Source of the DNA: Diphasiastrum complanatum
Taxonomy: Eukaryota; Streptophyta; Lycopodiopsida; Lycopodiales; Lycopodiaceae
Assembly (NCBI GenBank): GCA_029204225.1
Contig: CM055097.1
Span: 41,332,028 to 41,396,027 of the forward strand
Direction: 5' to 3'
Length of the DNA stretch: 64,000 bases
The position numbers and the translations under genes were made by a program. Positions 32,661 to 43,136 of this stretch are shown here, piece after piece (position 1 is the stretch's first letter; every line of letters starts with the position of its first letter). The notes beneath the pieces are model-generated. The model worked only from the letters and a program-made list of their open reading frames with translations. It was not told where the DNA came from and searched no databases.

Positions 32661-32815
32661 TGGCTAGAGTCGACCATAGTGTCAATTATTAGAACCTGGT
32701 AGATGCTATGGTCGACGCTAGCAGCGTCGACCATAGCGTCTACTAAGCAGCATCGACCATAGCATCTACTAAGTTCTGGTAATCGATGTTGCTAGCGTCG
32801 ACCATAGAGTCGATT
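32660..32815. repeat. Inverted and direct copies of GTCGACCATAG
   Basis: Five copies of a TCGACCATAG core (at about 32669, inverted at 32705, 32726, 32754, 32794). GCTATGGTCGACGCT at 32705-32719 and AGCGTCGACCATAGC at 32723-32737 form a perfect 15-bp stem with a 3-nt loop. It extends to about 21 bp with one G:T-type mismatch. Confidence 0.9.
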
Positions 32816-34146
32816 ACCGGAAGCCGAATTGCTTGGCGCGTCGCGGTTTCTTTTCATTTCGATTTTCGATTTTTGAGCGCGAGGAGGATATTTTTGCGCC
32901 TAGTGATGATGATGCTCTCTATGGCTCTTCTAATGATGCTTGATCTTTCTTATGCTTTTTTGTCACAGCCAAGCTCTCTACCTTTTCACCATAGCCAAGG
33001 CTTGGAGAAAAAGTGGAGCATTGGACAAAAAGGTGAGCACCATAGCCAACATTCAAAAGTTTACTTGTTTTTCTTTGATACATTTGTGTTTATTGTTGTT
33101 TATGTTCTTTTGTCACAACCAAAGCTTTTTACCTTCTTACCATAGCCAAGGCTTGAGCAAAAAGTTAAGCATTGGACACAAAGGTAAGCACCATAGCCAA
33201 CATTCAAAAGTTTACTTGTTTTGCTTTGTTACATTTGTGTTTATTGTTGTTTATGTTCTTTTCTCTCTCTCATTGACACTCTTTTGTTTTTTTTTTTCAT
33301 CAGAGTTAAAGCTTTTCAAAAGCTTTCAAAAGCTTGAGGTAAAGCTATTTAAAAGCTTGTAAACATTTTCAAAGAGAGCGTAAGAAAGCTTCTCAAAAGG
33401 AGTAAAGCTATTTAAAAGGGTGTAGAGCTTAGAGTAGGGCCTGGAGTAAAGTAAGTTTTTTGAAAACCTTGATGACTCTTTATCCTTTTATCTCTCTCAT
33501 TGACACTCTTTTGTTTCCCTTTCATTAGAGTTAAAATAGTTTGAGTAAAGCTTGGAGTAAAGCTTGCTCTCCCTCTCTCTCTTTGTCTCTGTTTGTCTCT
33601 CTCTCTCATTGACACTCTTTTTTCTCACTTTTATCACAGTATCCTCAGTTTGGAGTAAAGTTTCTTGGGGTAAAGCTTTTGAAACAAAGTTTTTGGAGAC
33701 AAGGTGAGCATTGTTTATTGTGAATCTTGTTTTTTTGTTTTGTTGAGATATTGTTATTTTGTTTTATTAAAATCTTGTTGCTTTGTTTGTGGGTATTTTC
33801 TTTCAATTGAAACTTTCTAAAATAATGTGAAGAGCATATGCTACAGCTTGATAAAGATAAACGTTTTAAAATCATGAAAACAAGTAAGACAGTTGAAAAG
33901 GGCTTTAGTGTTTAGAGATTAGATTAAAGGATTTATAGAAAGGGTATACATAAGGACATGATATAAGAGATTTAGGGTAAAAGGTTTAAATTAAAGATTT
34001 AGAAACAGTGGATCAGAGGTAAGGATTATCAGAGAGAAATTGAATAAAAAGAGAATAAAGTTTATGTTTAGATTTGTGGTTATAGTTAATTTTATGCTTT
34101 ATGTTCATCATTGTTATCTTAATCGTAGTTCATTTTTAATATGCAG
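32816..34146. other. Intergenic region with tandem duplications
   Basis: A 150-bp unit starting TGTCACAGCC at 32961 repeats at 33111 and partly beyond. The motif TCTCTCTCATTGACACTCTT recurs at about 33263, 33491 and 33600, each time followed by a T-run and AG, like repeated intron ends. No protein motif is clear. It may be 5' untranslated exons and introns of the gene that follows. Confidence 0.5.
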
Positions 34147-34934
34147 ATGTCTGACCCTCCATCTCTTGGGTCTCCGTCTCATGAAGAGTGTATGAACTGG
34201 TTAAGTAGTGCATCTGCTAGGCAGAGAGAACAAATGGATGTTGTTCTCCAGCAGTATAGGTCCATGTTAAACTCTCTAGCAGCCTCACAACAGGGTAGTC
34301 CTTAAAGGCCCCCTACTAGTGCACCTTCACATGTACCATCACAGAGGCCCTCACCCATACCATCATAGAGGCCCTCACCACATAGGTCCACTCCTCAGAC
34401 CTCCACACCTCGCGTTGCTAGGTCAGCACCACGTAAGAGTCATTTAGGTGGTTGTTTTTTTGCTCGTGGAGGTGACGATGATTTTGAGGAGCCTAGATAT
34501 AGAAATGACTCATCCCTGCGTGACGCACCACCACCTGGTTACAACGCCCCACTTGCTAGAGCCGATCCGATATTATACTTTGACATTGATACGTCAGGGG
34601 CTATAGTTGAGGATGTTAAGGGGATGGAAGTCCTAGCTTATATGAGAGAGCTCTGTCATGGGGCATTTAATAGGAATATGTTCAGAGACTGGAGGGTTGT
34701 CCCTATCACTGAAAAGCGTCGGGTCATAGATGATTTAAAGAGACGATTCCCTAATCCCCTTGAGCACACCTTCAATGATAAAGTAATGATAGATAAGATG
34801 TGCATGCTCATGTTGAAGAAGGCCAAGTTGGATCTACATTATCCAACAATTAGAGATGTACCAAAGGTGAAAATTGAGGCAATTCGTCAAGCATTGTTGG
34901 TACTACTCTACTTTTATTTGAATCTCATATAGAT

Positions 34935-34935
<1 letters not shown>

Positions 34936-34976
<41 letters not shown>
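34936..34976. repeat. (GT)n microsatellite in intron
   Basis: About 20 GT units in the first proposed intron of the Transposase_24 gene. Confidence 0.95.
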
Positions 34977-34978
<2 letters not shown>

Positions 34979-35989
34979 TTTCAAGTGAAAGACAGAGACT
35001 CAAGAACGACATTGATAAAGTAGAGGCAGAAAATTTAACGCCAAAATGTCCTGAGTTGATGGAAAAGGAGAGATGCCAGCTTCTACGTCAATATTTAAAA
35101 AGCAAAATTTTCCAAGTTGTATTCCACTTTTTTGTTTTATCTATGTATTCTGAAACCAAAATTTGATTTGAATGCTTGGTCATCTCTAGTTAGTGCATGA
35201 TTTATTTATCTTACTACTGACTTATTATTCATTTGCTTGATGTGTGTACAATAATTTGCTTAGAAATTGAGTCAACAAAACAAAATCAACAGATCAAAAC
35301 AACAAAAGATGCGGAATGTTGGTCGAGCTGGATATGCGGGCATCAATATGAGACTGGTATGTGTGTATACAATAGAACTTGCATTTGTATACTCCGATAT
35401 GCGAAACCTCTTTTTCCATGATGTCATTTATTTTTGTCTATTGTTATGTGCCAAACTTCAGACACAAGAAAAGAATAGGGCTCCAACTGTTGCCGAGATC
35501 TATGTGAATGCTCATACTAGTAAAGGTTTTGGCAAACTAAAAACAGACGAGTTGGATCCTGACCTGTGGCTGAGACTTTGAAAGTAACACCCAACATGAG
35601 ATATAATAGCATATATTTTTTGAAATTATGGTTTAAAGGTATTTAATTTTATGAAATGTAATGATGAACATGTATATGATTTTGCATGTAAATTTGATTA
35701 GCTATGTTTTTTTTTTGTAGAACAAAAATTTTAATTAATTATATGTTAGGAACAAATCCCGACGACAAAGTAATGAAGATTTTAGAAGAAAATAGTTGGG
35801 GACGAAAGAGAGTAAGAGGCTTAAGTGTCTATAGAAAAGAGATGCAGTATTCTTCCCAAGTAGATGAAATGAGGAAGGAGATAGAGAGACAAAGTGAAAA
35901 ATGGAAGAACTCTGAAAGATTGTACAAATGTAGTTGAAGATGATAAAAAGTTTATCCCAGGTTAGTTCGCTTTCTCATTTCTTCTTTCT

Positions 35990-36110
35990 CTCTCTCCATC
36001 TCTTTCTTTTGAAACTTGGTACGGTCCTAGCTATCTACATAAAGAGAGGGAGAGGGAGAGAGACAAAGAGAGAGAAAGACAAAATGAGAAAGAGAGAGAG
36101 AATGAGATAT
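35990..36110. repeat. Purine-rich GA/GAAA tract in intron
   Basis: Imperfect GAGAG/GAAAG repeats in the last proposed intron of the Transposase_24 gene. Confidence 0.8.
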
Positions 36111-36304
36111 ATTCCTTATTTTAGTTTTGATCGTGCATCATGTTGCTGTAGAGGAGGATCCAATGTTACAGCAGTTGGGTTCAACTCAGCCTTTATCTAT
36201 AGTTAAAGAGATTTAACCTCACTTCTTTCTAAGAGTCTAATTATGTACTTTGAGACACAAGACAATGCATGGGATGTCATTTACCAAATCTAGGTTCTGT
36301 TTCT

Positions 36305-36728
36305 ATTTGGCAAGGGGACCAATTTTGTGGAACTCAAGGAAATAGAAATCAGTTGCACTTTCTTTGACTGAGGCAGAGTACATCGCAGTATGTCAAGCTT
36401 CAAAAGAAGCTGTATGGATCAGGTTGTTACTTCACAATTTACATCACACTCAGCTCAATGCTACCACCATTCTATGTGACAACTTCAGCTGTATTTCATA
36501 GTCACTGAATCCCACATTTCATGGCAAATCCAGCCACAGAGAAATCCAGTATCATTTCATTCGGAAAAAAGTTTTCTCAGGGCAAGTGATCGTTCAATAC
36601 TACTTCACAACAGAAATGGTCATAGACATTTTCACTAAAGCACTTCCCAGGATCAAGCATCAGAAGGTTTTTAGCATGCTAAACCTGATGAAGATACCAA
36701 GGCACCAACCATGGCCTTAAGAGAAACT
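36305..36728 (+). pseudogene. Copia RNase H relic (element I) with PPT
   Basis: Reading SLTEAEYIAVCQASKEAVWI, then HTQLNATTILCDNFS and NPTFHGKSSHREIQYHFIR, VIDIFTKALPRIKHQKVFSM. These are copia RNase H motifs, including the TEAEY Glu and the IFTKAL end. It has a stop in the middle and lacks the upstream pol. The end is followed by a PPT-like TTAAGAGAAAC. Confidence 0.8.
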
Positions 36729-37734
36729 GTTGGAAATTAAGCCCACAGTTGTCTCCTTGGTGAATGACTAATTTCTATTTCATGATTCTTCATGCACATT
36801 TATTGATCATTGATCTAGAGTCAGGTGAAACCAACTTTGGTTCTATGTCTGCTCATCTGATACCTATAGGAATCACAACTTAGACAGCCAATTTATTTGA
36901 AGAACGTCTACAACGGGCTTCCGGCTGATCTCCAACAGAGGGTAACTAATCCTATCATAATGTCAAGTTCAGATGTTAAGTTCAATAATTTGAAGTCGTT
37001 GAAGACTTGGCCATCTTCAAGGACTTCCACGAAATGAGCATTTAGAACAAGTCTGCAAAAATACATTACTTTCGCAACAGTCTACAAAAATACTCTAAGT
37101 GTCGCGACAGTCTATAGAAATGAACTATGTTCGTCACAGTGTCGACTTTTTCGCATTTTTCCGAAATGCAAAACTAGCATAGTTCAACAATTTAAACTAT
37201 TTTGCAACAGGTTCGCCTTTTTTGCATTTTCCTGAAATGCGACACTTATTAGGCACAGTTCAAAGTCCAGCCATTTTAAAACACCTTCGGCTTTTTCGTG
37301 AAATGTTCATGAAGAGAGGAAAAAATCCCGAAGGTCATCTGCTTCAAGACTTGAACTGTTTTAGGGCACCTTTTGCTTTTTCGTGAAAAACCCATGAGAG
37401 AGAAAAAACAAAGGTCGTCTATTTTGAACAAAGGAAGTTCCCAGCCACTTCCCGAAATTTGTGAAGTGAGAGAAAACCACTTCACATAAAATGCGAAGTG
37501 AGAGAATTTGCGACATCCTCGTCCACGTCAATATTCCCACGGGTTGACAGTATACACTATGTATAGTTGTCAGAAAAACCATATACTTCCAAGTACAACG
37601 GCTTACCTAATTAGGTGACAAACATTTAATGTAGTTAGTACATGGATGCAATCTATAAATAGATCATCCCAGCACAGATTACTTGAGACGCTCCATCCAT
37701 GAGACATATCATTTGAGCCTCCCAATTATGCCGC
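36729..37734 (+). repeat. Probable 3' LTR of element I
   Basis: Starts TGTTGGAAATTAAGCCC right after the PPT. It contains repeated TTTTCGTGAAA/TTTTTCGCATTTT motifs (37140-37390) and a TATAAATAG box at about 37656. The far end is not defined, because the sequence passes into truncated element C near 37735. No second copy was seen. Confidence 0.5.
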
Positions 37735-39020
37735 CATTAATAGCTTCAATACCTTCCTGTTGCTCAAATCCTCTCGCAACCAACTGTGCTTTGTATTTGT
37801 TGAGTTGCCCATCAACTCCATATTTGATCTTGTATATCCATTTGCAAGTGATAGGCGTCTTGCCATCAGCTATCTCAACCAAGTTCCAAGTCCTATTTTT
37901 TGATATAGCTTCTATTTATGTTTCCATAGCTTCACGCCACTCCTCGTGCTCCTGTGCTTTATCAAAAGTTTTTTGGTTATTGATCCTTGAGTATAGAACC
38001 CATTAGGGCTAGATTCATCTCTAATCTTGCAGGAGGTTTTTTATTTCTACTTGATCTTCTAAGCTCTCCCTGCTCACTAGATTCGGGAGTATCTCCCTTC
38101 TTTGCACCATCTGTGACTGATAAGTACCATTTAGGTACTCTCTTGGGAATTTCAGCATCAGGCTTGCCTTTGTCCAATGGATTTTCTATATCAAAATCCA
38201 GTTCCTTCTTGACTTGTACTTTCGCTCCCTCATCAAAAGGTTCAGTGATTACTTCAAATTGTTCACCTCGGCACATCTCGTCAAAGGTAGCATCCCTAGA
38301 AATTACAAGCTCCTGTGCATTTGTGTCATACATCATGTATGCCTTGGCCTTCTCATCATATCCAAGGAAAATACACTTGATAGCTTTTGCATCCAATTTC
38401 CTTCATTTCTCATCAGGAATAGGAGCATAAGCATCACAACCAAATACTCTCAAATGAGAAATATTAGGTTTCTTTTCAATAACGACTTCATGAGGCGTCT
38501 TACCTTCCACGGATTTTATAGGACACCGATTCAGGATGTGCGTAGCTGTGCTACAAGCTTCTGCCCAAAAGGTGTTTGGTAGACCCTTGCTTTTGAGCAT
38601 CGCCCTGGCCATCTCAACAATAGATCTGTTCTTTCGTTCTGCAACTCCATTTTGCTATGGTGAATAAGGTGTTGTAGTCTGCCTCTTGATCCCTTGATCT
38701 TTGCATAAATCAATAAATTATGTCAAAAAATACTCACCACCTCCATCAGATTCCAAAGATTTGATGCAACATTCTGTTTGTTTTTCAACTAATGCCTTGA
38801 ATTCCCTGAACTTAGCAAAAGCATCTGATTTCTTGCTTATGAAATAAATCCAAATGCATCTGCTATAATCATCAATGAAGGTGATAAAGTAATAGTAGCC
38901 ACTAAGAAAACTAGTCTGCATAGGTCCACATAGATCATTGTGGACAAGATCTAGGATGCCACAGGCTCTCCTTGCTCCACTTTTGGAAAACCTCTCTCTG
39001 TGTTGTTTTCCAAAATGCAA
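37735..39020 (-). pseudogene. Integrase and RT N-terminus of copia element C
   Basis: Integrase core: LDLVHNDLCGPMQTSF, YYYFITFIDDYSRCIWIYF, ESDGGGEYFLT (second Asp). Then a frame change, and ARAMLKSKGLPNTFWAEACS, RCPIKSVEGKTPHEV, FGCDAYAPIPDEK. The C-terminal linker is MDAKAIKCIFLGYDEKAKAY, with an acidic stretch and LRRSSRNKKPPARL. RT begins WREAMETQIEAI and stops short of the catalytic centre. In the core HNDLCG replaces the usual HSDLCG. Confidence 0.8.
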
Positions 39021-39231
39021 CCTTCACAAATTTTTCCTTCAAAAGAAATATCAGGCAATCCTATAACTAGATTACCTCTTTTGAGAATTTATCAACTTTG
39101 AGCACTAATATGACCAAATCATTGATGTCAAAGATCACTTTGACTATCAACCGTGCTTACCATAACTTGAGCAAAAGATATCGCATTCAATTTGTAGAGT
39201 CGATTCTCGTTGACTCTAGCTCTTGTAGCAA

Positions 39232-40488
39232 TCACTTTGTAGTGATTCTTGATGTCTTTGACAAGACATTTATCACTGTCAACTCACCCTTGAGTTGTTG
39301 ATCAGCCATCGTCCCAACAAATAGTAGATTGCTAGCTAAGCCAAGTACATATTGCACATTGCTTATCCGCTTTATCTTCCCGCTGGCTAACTTCACTGGT
39401 ACCACTCCAATTCCTTTAACAGATAGCAATTTGCCATCGGCTTGTCCAACTTCATCACCATTGTGAGTTTCCTTGAGTTCTGAAAACCACTCTTTCCTTG
39501 AAGTCATGTGCTTGGATGCACCACTATCAATGTACCAAGTATCCTTGGCTTCATCACTTGTCATTAATGTTGTAATGAACAAGTTTGAACTCTTACCTGT
39601 ATCATCTTCATATTGATCATCATTGTATTGATGTTGATCAGCATAATTGTCTTCATAATAATCATCATCAAATTGATGTTGATCAGCATAATTGCTCGCT
39701 TGCCATTTGCCTTTTCTTTGTTCTATCTCCTTCTGTTTCTTGAAGCATTCATGCTCCCAATGGCCAGATTTGTTGTAATACCTACAATTTCCAGGTTTAT
39801 TTTGCTTGGAATAGCCGCATCTTTGACCTCGGCCTTGATTCCAATTGCCTCGATTTGGGCCATCATTGGATTGTTCTTGAAATTGTTGAAACGATCCATG
39901 ATAGGAGTTTCCACCTCTTGATTGGTGTCTTCCACGACCAAATATGCCAACACATCCTCTCACTGCAAGAGCTTGATCAAATCCCCTGTTGCGATGACTC
40001 AAGTTCTCTTGACGTCGTTCTTCCTGCAAAAACAATCCACCTAACTCTTCATAGGTTGGAAGATTTTCCCGTGTGGCTATACTTGTCACAAACATTTGAT
40101 GTGACTCACTCAAACTATTCAATGTCAACTACACGATCTCACGATCCTGTACTCACTCTCCAACTGCTGCTAATTGGTCACGAATCTCTTTGATCTTCAG
40201 TAGGTGATCAGCAACAATTGCACCATCATCCATCCGCAATGTGTGCAGCTTCGTCTTCAAGAATAGCACTCGAGATGTGTTTGTGGTCTCAAACAATGCC
40301 TTCAACATATCCCATGTTTCTTTTGGTCCTTTTGAATCCGAAATGTAGGGAATAATTGCATCTCTAACTGATAAGTTGATGACATTTTGTGCTTTCCATT
40401 TTCTCCTGTCAAATGTTCGCTGATCTTCTTCAATCATTGGCCTTGTCTCTTCACCTGTCACGATCTCCCATAGCCCCTTTTCCACCAA
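39232..40488 (-). pseudogene. Gag and protease of copia element C
   Basis: Gag reads WEIVTGEETRPMIEEDQRTF, NVINLSVRDAIIPYISDS and TWDMLKALFETTNTSRVLFL. After a stop near 40155, it continues LNSLSESHQMFVTSIATREN and EELGGLFLQEERRQE. The knuckle is CRYYNKSGHWEHEC, with the second Cys changed to Tyr. An acidic duplication, NYADQHQFDDDYYED then NYADQHQYNDDQYED, follows. Protease: DTWYIDSGASKHMTS. Confidence 0.85.
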
Positions 40489-40653
40489 AATGTTTTTCAG
40501 TTTGAATTTTCAAACTGCATAGTTGCCGGCTCTTTCCAATTTCCTTGACTCATTGAGGACACTCTCGCTTAGAGTTGCCATTACTGAACAGATGAGTCCA
40601 GATCAAGTAATTTATCACACCACAAAACTATATATTTTTCTGGTTATACATCT

Positions 40654-40895
40654 GATATTGGAATGGAGTGCGGAAGTACGGCTTCTCAGGATCCTCCTTA
40701 ACTTGTGCGCGTGGATCCGATATTGGAGCATGCGATATTGGACTGGAGCGCGGATGTACAACTACTCAAAATTTTCTATAGCTCGTGCGCTTGGATCCGA
40801 TATCGGTACGGACAATATCGGACTGGAGCGCGGATGTACGACTGCTCGGGTTTCTCTTCAGCTAGCGCTTGGATCCGATATTGGTACGGATATAA
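40654..40895. repeat. Three-copy tandem repeat in the leader of element C
   Basis: Units begin GATAT(T/C)GG at 40654, 40719, 40799 and 40877 (spacing 65, 80, 78 bp). They share TGGA(G)TGCGGA(A/T)GTAC, a CTGCTC-like block and GCGCTTGGATCC. An ORF through it on the plus strand (40523-40996) is a by-product of the repeat. Confidence 0.85.
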
Positions 40896-41422
40896 AAAAG
40901 AGAGAATATAAGAACTTTCATAGAGAATATTCTAGATTCTCTACTTCGACGTGGGGCTACGCCGCCTCCTCTTTGCTTAGATTCCAAAACGAGTGATCGT
41001 TCAAACAGACAGATATCAGTAATGTGAAAGGTATGAAGCCTCAAAGCTCTAAATGGCAGTACTAGATACTGTCTGGTGTGATTTGCGATACCCCAAACAA
41101 ACAAATGAGAGATTTCTTGGCACAACTCTCTAACAAATGACACTTCTCACAAAGACTAAAAAAATTGTAAAACTTTTTCCACTCAACAGATTTTCAATCT
41201 GTCTGATGCTGTCCTGGCCTTTCCGATGCCTCCGGTACTGTGTCTTTGTTCCCCACTAATAATTGTGAGCTCCAAAAGCTGCAAAATACATCAAGAAAAA
41301 TTTCCTCCAGCCATTTTTTTTTTTGTCTCTCCAAGCTTACACCTCCTATAAAGAAGTTTCTCACTTCGTTGCGAAGTCTGTGACAAGCTGTATCCACTGA
41401 TCAGGCACGTAGGACTATCGTA

Positions 41423-41434
41423 GCTTTGATACCA
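41423..41434 (-). promoter_or_regulatory. Primer-binding site of element C
   Basis: GCTTTGATACCA on the plus strand, directly abutting the LTR start TGTCAATAATC. Element-strand TGGTATCAAAGC is one base off the initiator tRNA-Met site, as in element L. Confidence 0.85.
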
Positions 41435-41546
41435 TGTCAATAATCAAATATGCAACATCAAGCATTCACCATAAGCAATTACCAAAGAAGCCGGAAGAAG
41501 AACACGCACTATCAATCTATCACACTGCAACATACTGAATGTAAAA
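41435..41546 (-). repeat. 5' LTR of element C, left part
   Basis: Starts TGTCAATAATC next to the PBS and is cut at about 41546 by the insertion of element B. It resumes at 45335. Confidence 0.75.
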
Positions 41547-41550
41547 TGAG

Positions 41551-41821
41551 TTAGAATTAAAGTTAGAATCATTGTGTTACTGTATTGTGGGTCCTATCAG
41601 TGGATAAGGATCAATTGGCCTCGCCACGAGGCAAGTCGACGGGACACGCGTCCCGCCAACGACAACCTGGGTCATGCATGGGTTGCCTGAGTGAACAACT
41701 ATATGTACAGTGTAATTTCATTTTGAGAAATACAGTTGCTATGTGAGCTTGTTGAGGAGAGTGTTTTATGTCTGTGTTACTGTGTAGCATGATCTGTGTT
41801 CCTATGCAAAGCAAATTCTAA
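41551..41821 (+). repeat. 5' LTR of element B
   Basis: 271 bp; contains GCCTCGCCACGAGGCAAG (a GCCTCG..CGAGGC palindrome) and GGGACACGCGTCCCGCC. The 45064-45334 copy has the same length with roughly 15 differences, so it is older than M. Confidence 0.9.
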
Positions 41822-41823
41822 GT

Positions 41824-41836
41824 TGGTATCAGAGCC
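41824..41836 (+). promoter_or_regulatory. Primer-binding site of element B
   Basis: TGGTATCAGAGCC, an exact initiator tRNA-Met type site, two bases after the LTR end. Confidence 0.95.
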
Positions 41837-43136
41837 GTACAAGGAGTGTACACAGTACAGTGTCGCCGTTGAAGAGAGCTTTGGGAGAACCGTCTTTTGA
41901 GAGTTCGGGGTTTTACGGCGGGTCGAAGATGGAAAGAGAAGCACTGGTGCACAGTTTCTAATTTATAGAGGCTTGCTAAGCTCGGCAGAGGGATTATTAG
42001 CCTGTGCATAGCATCAAACAGGAAAAAATTTGGTGAAAAATTGACAATTTCGAAGCCAGCTGAAAATTGAAAGTGGACTTGGGGTTACGGTTTTTATACA
42101 TAACTGGTGATTTCTTCGCTGTTTGTGCACCGTTTTGGATGCCGTAAGGACAGGAAGGAAGCTAATCACACTGTGAATCAGCCATCGAGATATTTTGAGG
42201 TTTATGTCAGAGATTTATCTCCAGACAGTTAACCTAGCAGATTTGCGGTAAAAAGGTGAAAAAGCCACTTTGTCAAGTTGAGCTAAAATCATCGTTTCTC
42301 CACGGAATTTCCTGACTGAACACTCTACAGTCATGGATTCAATAGGGCGACCCTGCTCCAGGCCTCAGATCATGCTCAAAACGAACATAGGAGAGCTTGA
42401 TCTGATAGTTTTCAGAGAAGGGAGGCGCGACCGTAGGCAGGGAAGTCGCGGGCTGTTCGCGCGCGCCCAACGCGATGAATAACTCAGTGTACCGAAGTTC
42501 ATAGCGTATGCAGGAGTTTGGTTTGATGCCCAGATGTACTTTGAACCTTTAGATGAGGTGTCAAATGAATCAACAGTCCAGAATCTGTGATGGGAGAGAA
42601 ATTTGAACCACAAGATTTGGTTCAGCCATTGGATGAGATTTGAACAGGGTCCTGAAAAATTGAAGTGCATTCTGGCCTTCAACTTCATTAAAAATTTTCA
42701 TACTAAAAGTTGAGTTGGGTCCCTTCACAAATGAAGAGTGAAGTTTCTTCAAAGTGAAGAAACAATTCAAAAGCTAGAAAAGTCCCTATTTTTGGGTCCT
42801 TTGCCCGTTTTGACCCAAACGAAAGGCTATAACCTCCAAACGAAGGGCACCTGGACTGTACCTGCAAGTACGGTACAGCAAAACAGACCGGTTGTAGCAA
42901 AAAAAGTGTTCGGAGCACGCCAGAAGTAGTTTCACCATTCCACTGGGCACGTTGTTGGGAGTTGATGACTGAGTGCATTTCGGAAGGCGACGTCGATTTG
43001 GCTTTCAAATTGGTGGAAAAGCGGCGAGTGGCCTGGTAAGAAAAAAAGTGCAGGTCATTATTTTCAACTTCTGACATCACTGTTGGCCTCGACATACTGT
43101 TCTTAGCCTAAGGCAAAAGTTTCAAGCAGTTTTGCG
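41837..43136 (+). other. Long 5' leader of element B
   Basis: 1.3 kb between PBS and gag. The last 500 bp is about 80% identical to the leader of element E (49410-49930, opposite orientation) and includes the antisense ORF listed separately. A perfect stem GTACC/GGTAC lies at 42858-42876. Confidence 0.7.
42703..43095 (-). CDS. Conserved antisense ORF in leader of element B, 130 aa
   Basis: Open on the strand opposite to gag, from ATG at 43095 (41 bp upstream of the gag ATG) to a stop at 42703. The product has KNDLHF-like start blocks, AQWNGETTSG, AVPYLQVQS and CPSFGGYSLSFG. It aligns without a gap over about 129 codons with the ORF at 49451-49927 in element E; over the first 94 codons I count about 62 identical residues. 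No known domain, signal peptide or membrane segment is evident. I do not recognise the family and do not know that it is expressed. Confidence 0.4.
   Translation of the reverse strand: MSRPTVMSEVENNDLHFFSYQATRRFSTNLKAKSTSPSEMHSVINSQQRAQWNGETTSGVLRTLFLLQPVCFAVPYLQVQSRCPSFGGYSLSFGSKRAKDPKIGTFLAFELFLHFEETSLFICEGTQLNF

Larger units (their letters stand above)
34147..36216 (+). pseudogene. CACTA-associated Transposase_24 protein gene, about six exons
   Basis: Exon 1 opens after TTTAATATGCAG with MSDPPSLGSPSHEECMNWL and carries ILYFDIDTSGAIVED, FRDWRVVPITEKRRVIDDLK and MIDKMCMLMLKKAKLDLHYP (to about 34903). Exon 2 (about 34977-35113) has KNDIDKVEAENLTPKCPEL. Exon 3 (35265-35350) has SQQNKINRSKQQKM. 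Exon 4 (35461-35580) has NRAPTVAEIYVNAHTSKG. Exon 5 (about 35721-35960) has NSWGRKRVRGLSVY and a coiled coil EMRKEIERQSEKWKNSERL. The last exon (36149-36216) ends LGSTQPLSIVKEI. This is the PF03004 pattern (..NK.NR.K....PT.AE.Y..TH..) of the second CACTA gene. Two in-frame stops in exon 1 (about 34303 and 34366) indicate decay. Exon borders are read by eye. Confidence 0.65.
37735..41434 (-). mobile_element. Truncated copia element C
   Basis: Minus-strand element with 5' LTR (split by element B), PBS at 41423-41434, leader, gag, protease, integrase and RT N-terminus. It ends abruptly in RT at about 37735 after ITCKWIYKIKYGVDGQLNKY and QLVARGFEQQEG. No YVDD, RNase H, PPT or 3' LTR remains. Many stops and frameshifts. 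Confidence 0.85.

Noticed and set aside
31787-32734. Many overlapping ORFs on both strands
   Set aside because: By-products of the AAATTGCGGAAA-type repeat array, apart from the short embedded gypsy integrase piece.
40523-40996. 157-aa plus-strand ORF in the leader of element C
   Set aside because: It runs through the tandem repeat and repeats the same short peptide; no match to the B/E antisense ORF was seen.
41547-41821. Perfect 5-bp target-site duplication for element B
   Set aside because: The flanks are GTAAAA and GTAAAT with uncertain LTR edges; only an imperfect duplication can be claimed.
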